Positions 61,763 through 64,000 of a stretch of DNA of 64,000 nt are shown one piece after another. Position 1 is the first letter of the stretch. The number at the start of each line of letters is the position of its first letter. This DNA comes from JBARKJ01 sp963698885 (GTDB lineage: Bacteria; Nitrospirota; JACRHJ01), in the NCBI GenBank assembly GCA_963698885.1, contig CAVOSJ010000004.1, positions 124,001-188,000 on the forward strand, read 5' to 3'. The notes beneath the pieces are model-generated. The model was not told the DNA's origin. It saw nothing but the letters and a program-made list of their open reading frames with translations, and made no database searches. The position numbers were made by a program, and so were the translations under genes.

Positions 61763-62233
61763 TTACCCCCCCTGTTGCTCCACTGCTTCCGTGCTTCCGG
61801 CCGCTTGCCGCGCCGGGGCTGACGCCTGCTCTTTTTTGGCCTGTAGCGCCAGGACCTTGTCGATTTCGGAATCGGAGCGGGCTATCCAGTCCTTGTAGGG
61901 GGTATAGAAGCTCCTTACCCCGTAGAAGCTGCTTCGAATGGAGCGGTAGGCAATAAGCGCCCAATCGTAATCGCCGGATTTCTCGAATCCCTGGCCTATC
62001 TCCCAGAGCCTCTGGGCAGAGGCCGGGACGTATCCCGCGAAGGGGGCGTACATGTGGATTGCGGTCTCGTAATCGGAGACGGCGTTTTTGAGGTTGCCTG
62101 CGGCCATGGCCTTTTCACCTTGTTTGTACTGGTTTTGACCGTAGGAATATGTCTTCGTCCATACCATTGCAATCAATAAGACAAATATGATAAAAACGCC
62201 TTTTAGGGCCTTGAATATTTTGACACTTTCCAT
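61763..62233 (-). CDS. Membrane-anchored TPR-like protein
   Basis: A 156-residue protein with an N-terminal helix (VFIIFVLLIAMVW), then YKQGEKAMAAGNLKNAVSDY, a TPR unit, and a second helical pair (GDYDWALIAYRSIRSS). The C terminus is Ala/Gln-rich. It ends 3 bp before ccsA, so it may take part in cytochrome c maturation, but it is not a recognised factor. Confidence 0.65.
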   Translation of the reverse strand: MESVKIFKALKGVFIIFVLLIAMVWTKTYSYGQNQYKQGEKAMAAGNLKNAVSDYETAIHMYAPFAGYVPASAQRLWEIGQGFEKSGDYDWALIAYRSIRSSFYGVRSFYTPYKDWIARSDSEIDKVLALQAKKEQASAPARQAAGSTEAVEQQGG

Positions 62234-62248
62234 CTTTTCCTTTCAGCC

Positions 62249-62286
62249 TTCTGTCTTCGCTACGCTCTGGACAGGTAAACCGCTTC
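62249..62286. repeat. 38-bp direct repeat, copy 1
   Basis: TTCTGTCTTCGCTACGCTCT then GGACAGGTAAACCGCTTC. It differs at one base from copy 2 at 62582-62619. CTGTC/GDACAG-type ends (CTGTC...GACAG) give it a short stem. It covers the 3' end of the small gene at 62285. Confidence 0.8.
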
Positions 62287-62464
62287 ACGAAGAGAAAAAG
62301 CCGGGGACGCACACGAGAAGCGTCCCTAAAATTGCGACGGCGAGGCCGATGAGGATTGAAAATGAACCTATGATGTCGAGAGGCTTTTTTGCGTTATGGG
62401 CGGCCCAGAAGCCCCAGCCTATTACGAAAAGCCCGCTGACCACCATCAGGGCGTGCAAAAACAT
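62285..62464 (-). CDS. Small two-helix membrane protein
   Basis: A 59-residue protein, below usual length cut-offs. The ATG at 62464 has GGAGG 6 nt upstream. Two membrane helices are clear: LMVVSGLFVIGWGFWAAHN and GSFSILIGLAVAILGTLLV, joined by a short basic loop. It lies in line with the ccsA operon. Function unknown. The last codons overlap a 38-bp repeat. Confidence 0.65.
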   Translation of the reverse strand: MFLHALMVVSGLFVIGWGFWAAHNAKKPLDIIGSFSILIGLAVAILGTLLVCVPGFFSS

Positions 62465-62535
62465 TTTGCCTCCACAAGGTTAAACGTAACGATTATAAGC
62501 GTTATCTACTGGTAAAGTCAAGAAATATTGGAATA

Positions 62536-62565
62536 AAAAAGCCTCCGTCGCCGGAGGCTTTTTTA
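62536..62565. terminator. Bidirectional Rho-independent terminator
   Basis: AGCCTCCG (62541-62548), a TCGC loop, CGGAGGCT (62553-62560), a T run to 62565 and an A run before it. On the minus strand it ends the transcript of the secreted Pro/Ala-rich gene. Confidence 0.85.
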
Positions 62566-62581
62566 TTATACGATACGGGTT

Positions 62582-62619
62582 TTCTGTCTTCGCTTCGCTC
62601 TGGACAGGTAAACCGCTTC
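62582..62619. repeat. 38-bp direct repeat, copy 2
   Basis: Matches copy 1 at 62249-62286 in 37 of 38 positions. It sits immediately after the stop codon of the gene at 62620, between the gene and its terminator. Confidence 0.8.
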
Positions 62620-62835
62620 TTACTCGGCCGGGGTCTCCGCCGGAGCGGGGGTCTCCGTCGGGGCGGGGGTCGCTTCCGGGGCCGGGGCCACGCTGCTGGT
62701 GTTCGTCATCGCCGGGGCGGCCGCGCTGCTGTCGGGGGCGGGCTGGGTCTCGTCCGAGAAGACGAGGCCGGAGACTGAAAGGACTGCAACCGCGACTAAG
62801 ACGCCCGATACCAATACCATTTTCAGCTTCTGCAT
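62620..62835 (-). CDS. Small secreted Pro/Ala/Thr-rich protein
   Basis: A 71-residue protein from the ATG at 62835, with GGAGGAAC upstream. Signal peptide MQKLKMVLVSGVLVAVAVLS with cleavage near GLVFSD, then a low-complexity tail with repeats of PAPxxTPAP type (EATPAPTETPAPAETPAE). No enzymatic domain. Possibly a flexible envelope protein. It has its own terminator. Confidence 0.65.
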   Translation of the reverse strand: MQKLKMVLVSGVLVAVAVLSVSGLVFSDETQPAPDSSAAAPAMTNTSSVAPAPEATPAPTETPAPAETPAE

Positions 62836-63030
62836 ATACCGTTCCTCCTGTTTGAAAATAAAGCATGCCGTGTAAGTACGATGAACCAGAGAACCTGAAG
62901 AACGAACGGAGAACTTAACCAACCGGAGGAGGTCGTATAATGCCACTATAACCGCCAGACAAAACAATAACAGGGAAATTATAAGTACGCAACAGTGAAA
63001 ATGCGAGCTGTACAGGGGAAACTAATACAT

Positions 63031-63201
63031 TCAGGATGGGAATAGCGGGCTTATGCGGTCTTGAATGCGGCCCTGCGATGCATTCGCCGGCGCTGGTAAA
63101 ACTTCTATGCCTGTGTGGAAAGCGGCTCTGGAAATAGCGAGCGCCCCCGCCGCCGAAACCAGAAGGATTAACAGTAAAGAAAGGCAAAGCCGTTTCTTCA
63201 T
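63031..63201 (-). CDS. Small exported protein coupled to phoH
   Basis: A 56-residue protein. The start overlaps the phoH stop as ATGA (63198-63201), a sign of coupled translation. It begins with a signal-peptide-like MKKRLCLSLLLILLVSAAGA, followed by ~35 polar residues. Function unknown. The 195-bp gap after it shows no further feature. Confidence 0.55.
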   Translation of the reverse strand: MKKRLCLSLLLILLVSAAGALAISRAAFHTGIEVLPAPANASQGRIQDRISPLFPS

Positions 63202-64000
63202 AAAAGCTGCGCCGCAAGCTCCGCAAGCCTGGAACGCTCGCCCTTTTTCAGTGTGATATGGCCTGAAATCCCTTCATTCTTAAACCTCTCCGTGACAAAA
63301 GTCAGCCCGTTGGAGGCCGAGTCTATGTACGGGTTGTCTATCTGGTACGGGTCGCCTGTCAGGACAATCTTCGTGCCCTCTCCGGCGCGGGTAATTATAG
63401 TCTTTATCTCGTGCGGGGTGAGGTTCTGGGCCTCGTCCACGATCAGGTAACGGTTGGGCATGCTCCGGCCCCGGATATACGTCAGCGGCTCCAGCTCCAG
63501 CATCCCCAGGTCAACTAATCCGTGGTAGTCCTTGGGTTTTCTGCCCCGGCCCTCGGTCGGCCCCATCAGGAACTCCAGGTTATCGAATATCGGCTGCATC
63601 CAGGGCTTCAGCTTCTCCTCCACGTCGCCGGGCAGAAAACCAAGGTCGCGCCCAAGCGGAAATATGGGGCGAGATACCACCAGGCGGTTAAAGGTGCGCT
63701 CTTCGACGGTCTTCTCCAGGCCCGCGGCAAGAGCCAGGAGCGTCTTGCCCGTACCCGCCTGTCCCACAAGCGTGACCAGCTTCAGGTTGTCGTCCAGCAG
63801 GAGGTCCAGCGCGTAGCTCTGCTCCTTGTTCCTGGCGGTAACCCCCCAGACTCCGTCCTTGCCGTGTAAAAGTTTTACCAGCGCCTTTTTCTTTTGATAA
63901 TATCTGGAGAGCCCGGTATGGTTCGGGTTGTATTTGTCTTTTATCAGCACGAACTGGTTCGGGAAAAAAGGGCCATCCACCGGCAGCTCGCCCTTCTCGA
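63198..64000 (-). CDS. PhoH-like ATPase, N terminus outside window
   Basis: The last ~267 residues of a PhoH family protein, open to the window edge. Walker A is LVGQAGTGKTLLALA, Walker B is YLIVDEAQNLTPHEI, and the preceding RPIFPLGRDLGFLPGDVEEK is PhoH-specific. The extent of upstream sequence suggests the PIN-PhoH (YlaK) type, with a PIN RNase domain beyond the window, but this cannot be seen here. Confidence 0.85.
   Translation of the reverse strand, partial: EKGELPVDGPFFPNQFVLIKDKYNPNHTGLSRYYQKKKALVKLLHGKDGVWGVTARNKEQSYALDLLLDDNLKLVTLVGQAGTGKTLLALAAGLEKTVEERTFNRLVVSRPIFPLGRDLGFLPGDVEEKLKPWMQPIFDNLEFLMGPTEGRGRKPKDYHGLVDLGMLELEPLTYIRGRSMPNRYLIVDEAQNLTPHEIKTIITRAGEGTKIVLTGDPYQIDNPYIDSASNGLTFVTERFKNEGISGHITLKKGERSRLAELAAQLL

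Noticed and set aside
1..64000. tRNA, rRNA and CRISPR signals
   Set aside because: No T-loop type GTTCGAATC with a matching acceptor stem, no rRNA-like stretch, and no regularly spaced repeats were seen on reading both strands. A covariance-model scan was not possible here.

Overview
The window comes from the chromosome of a Gram-negative bacterium of fairly high GC (by eye roughly 55-60 %). LptF/LptG and Mla transport genes imply an outer membrane. The gene orders proA-nadD-rsfS-rlmH-gpmI and ccsA-hemA-hemC-hemD-hemB, together with hopanoid genes, futalosine-type menaquinone genes and sigma-54 two-component signalling, are of the kind seen in Desulfobacterota/deltaproteobacteria and Nitrospirota-like lineages. 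I cannot name the species. No rRNA, tRNA or CRISPR array was seen.

Layout. 1-7.5 kb: end of an HD-GYP protein, a YgjP-like metallopeptidase, then a minus-strand housekeeping operon (proA, nadD, rsfS, rlmH, a LapA/LapB-like TPR protein, gpmI, comF). 7.5-9.6 kb: a strikingly AT-rich island of three minus-strand genes (HEPN protein, 2-TM zinc-ribbon protein, zinc-ribbon/glycine-zipper protein) ending 12 bp before proA. 9.6-15.4 kb: methyltransferase, EamA exporter, PilZ protein, SDR, typA/bipA with a structured leader, and a disrupted zinc-ribbon gene. 15.5-23.5 kb: one long minus-strand cluster joining hopanoid synthesis (shc, hpnH, hpnG) to lipid transport (mlaE-F-D, tolC-like, mlaC/hpnM-like). 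23.6-25.9 kb: lptF-lptG. 26-34.4 kb: triple-PAS histidine kinase, stress and small membrane proteins, a glycosyltransferase, a haem-c-type sensor kinase with its sigma-54 regulator, and a GIY-YIG protein.

34.5-49.5 kb: a compact 20-gene Mu-like virion/lysis cluster, all minus strand, with terminase, protease, portal, head, a few tail genes, endolysin and holin. It has no integrase, transposase, sheath or tape measure. It ends in two adhesin/glycosidase proteins that carry N-terminal export signals. This could be a remnant prophage, a gene-transfer-agent-like particle or a domesticated secretion/lysis device, and it is the most unusual block together with the HEPN island.

49.6-64 kb: MFS exporter with mqnD-mqnB, folK-panC, then a minus-strand cluster from phoH through small secreted/membrane proteins, ccsA, haem synthesis (hemA, C, D, B), an A-type Fe-S protein, maf and a panE-like gene.

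Two window-wide patterns matter to any user. First, about ten genes, several normally essential (gpmI, rsfS, folK, hemA, hemD), are interrupted by single-base frameshifts, mostly +1 and often at short homopolymers. Sequencing or assembly error is the likely cause, so these genes are annotated across the break. Second, several well-formed promoters place the -10 box only 6-9 nt before a start codon that lacks a Shine-Dalgarno sequence, suggesting leaderless mRNAs.
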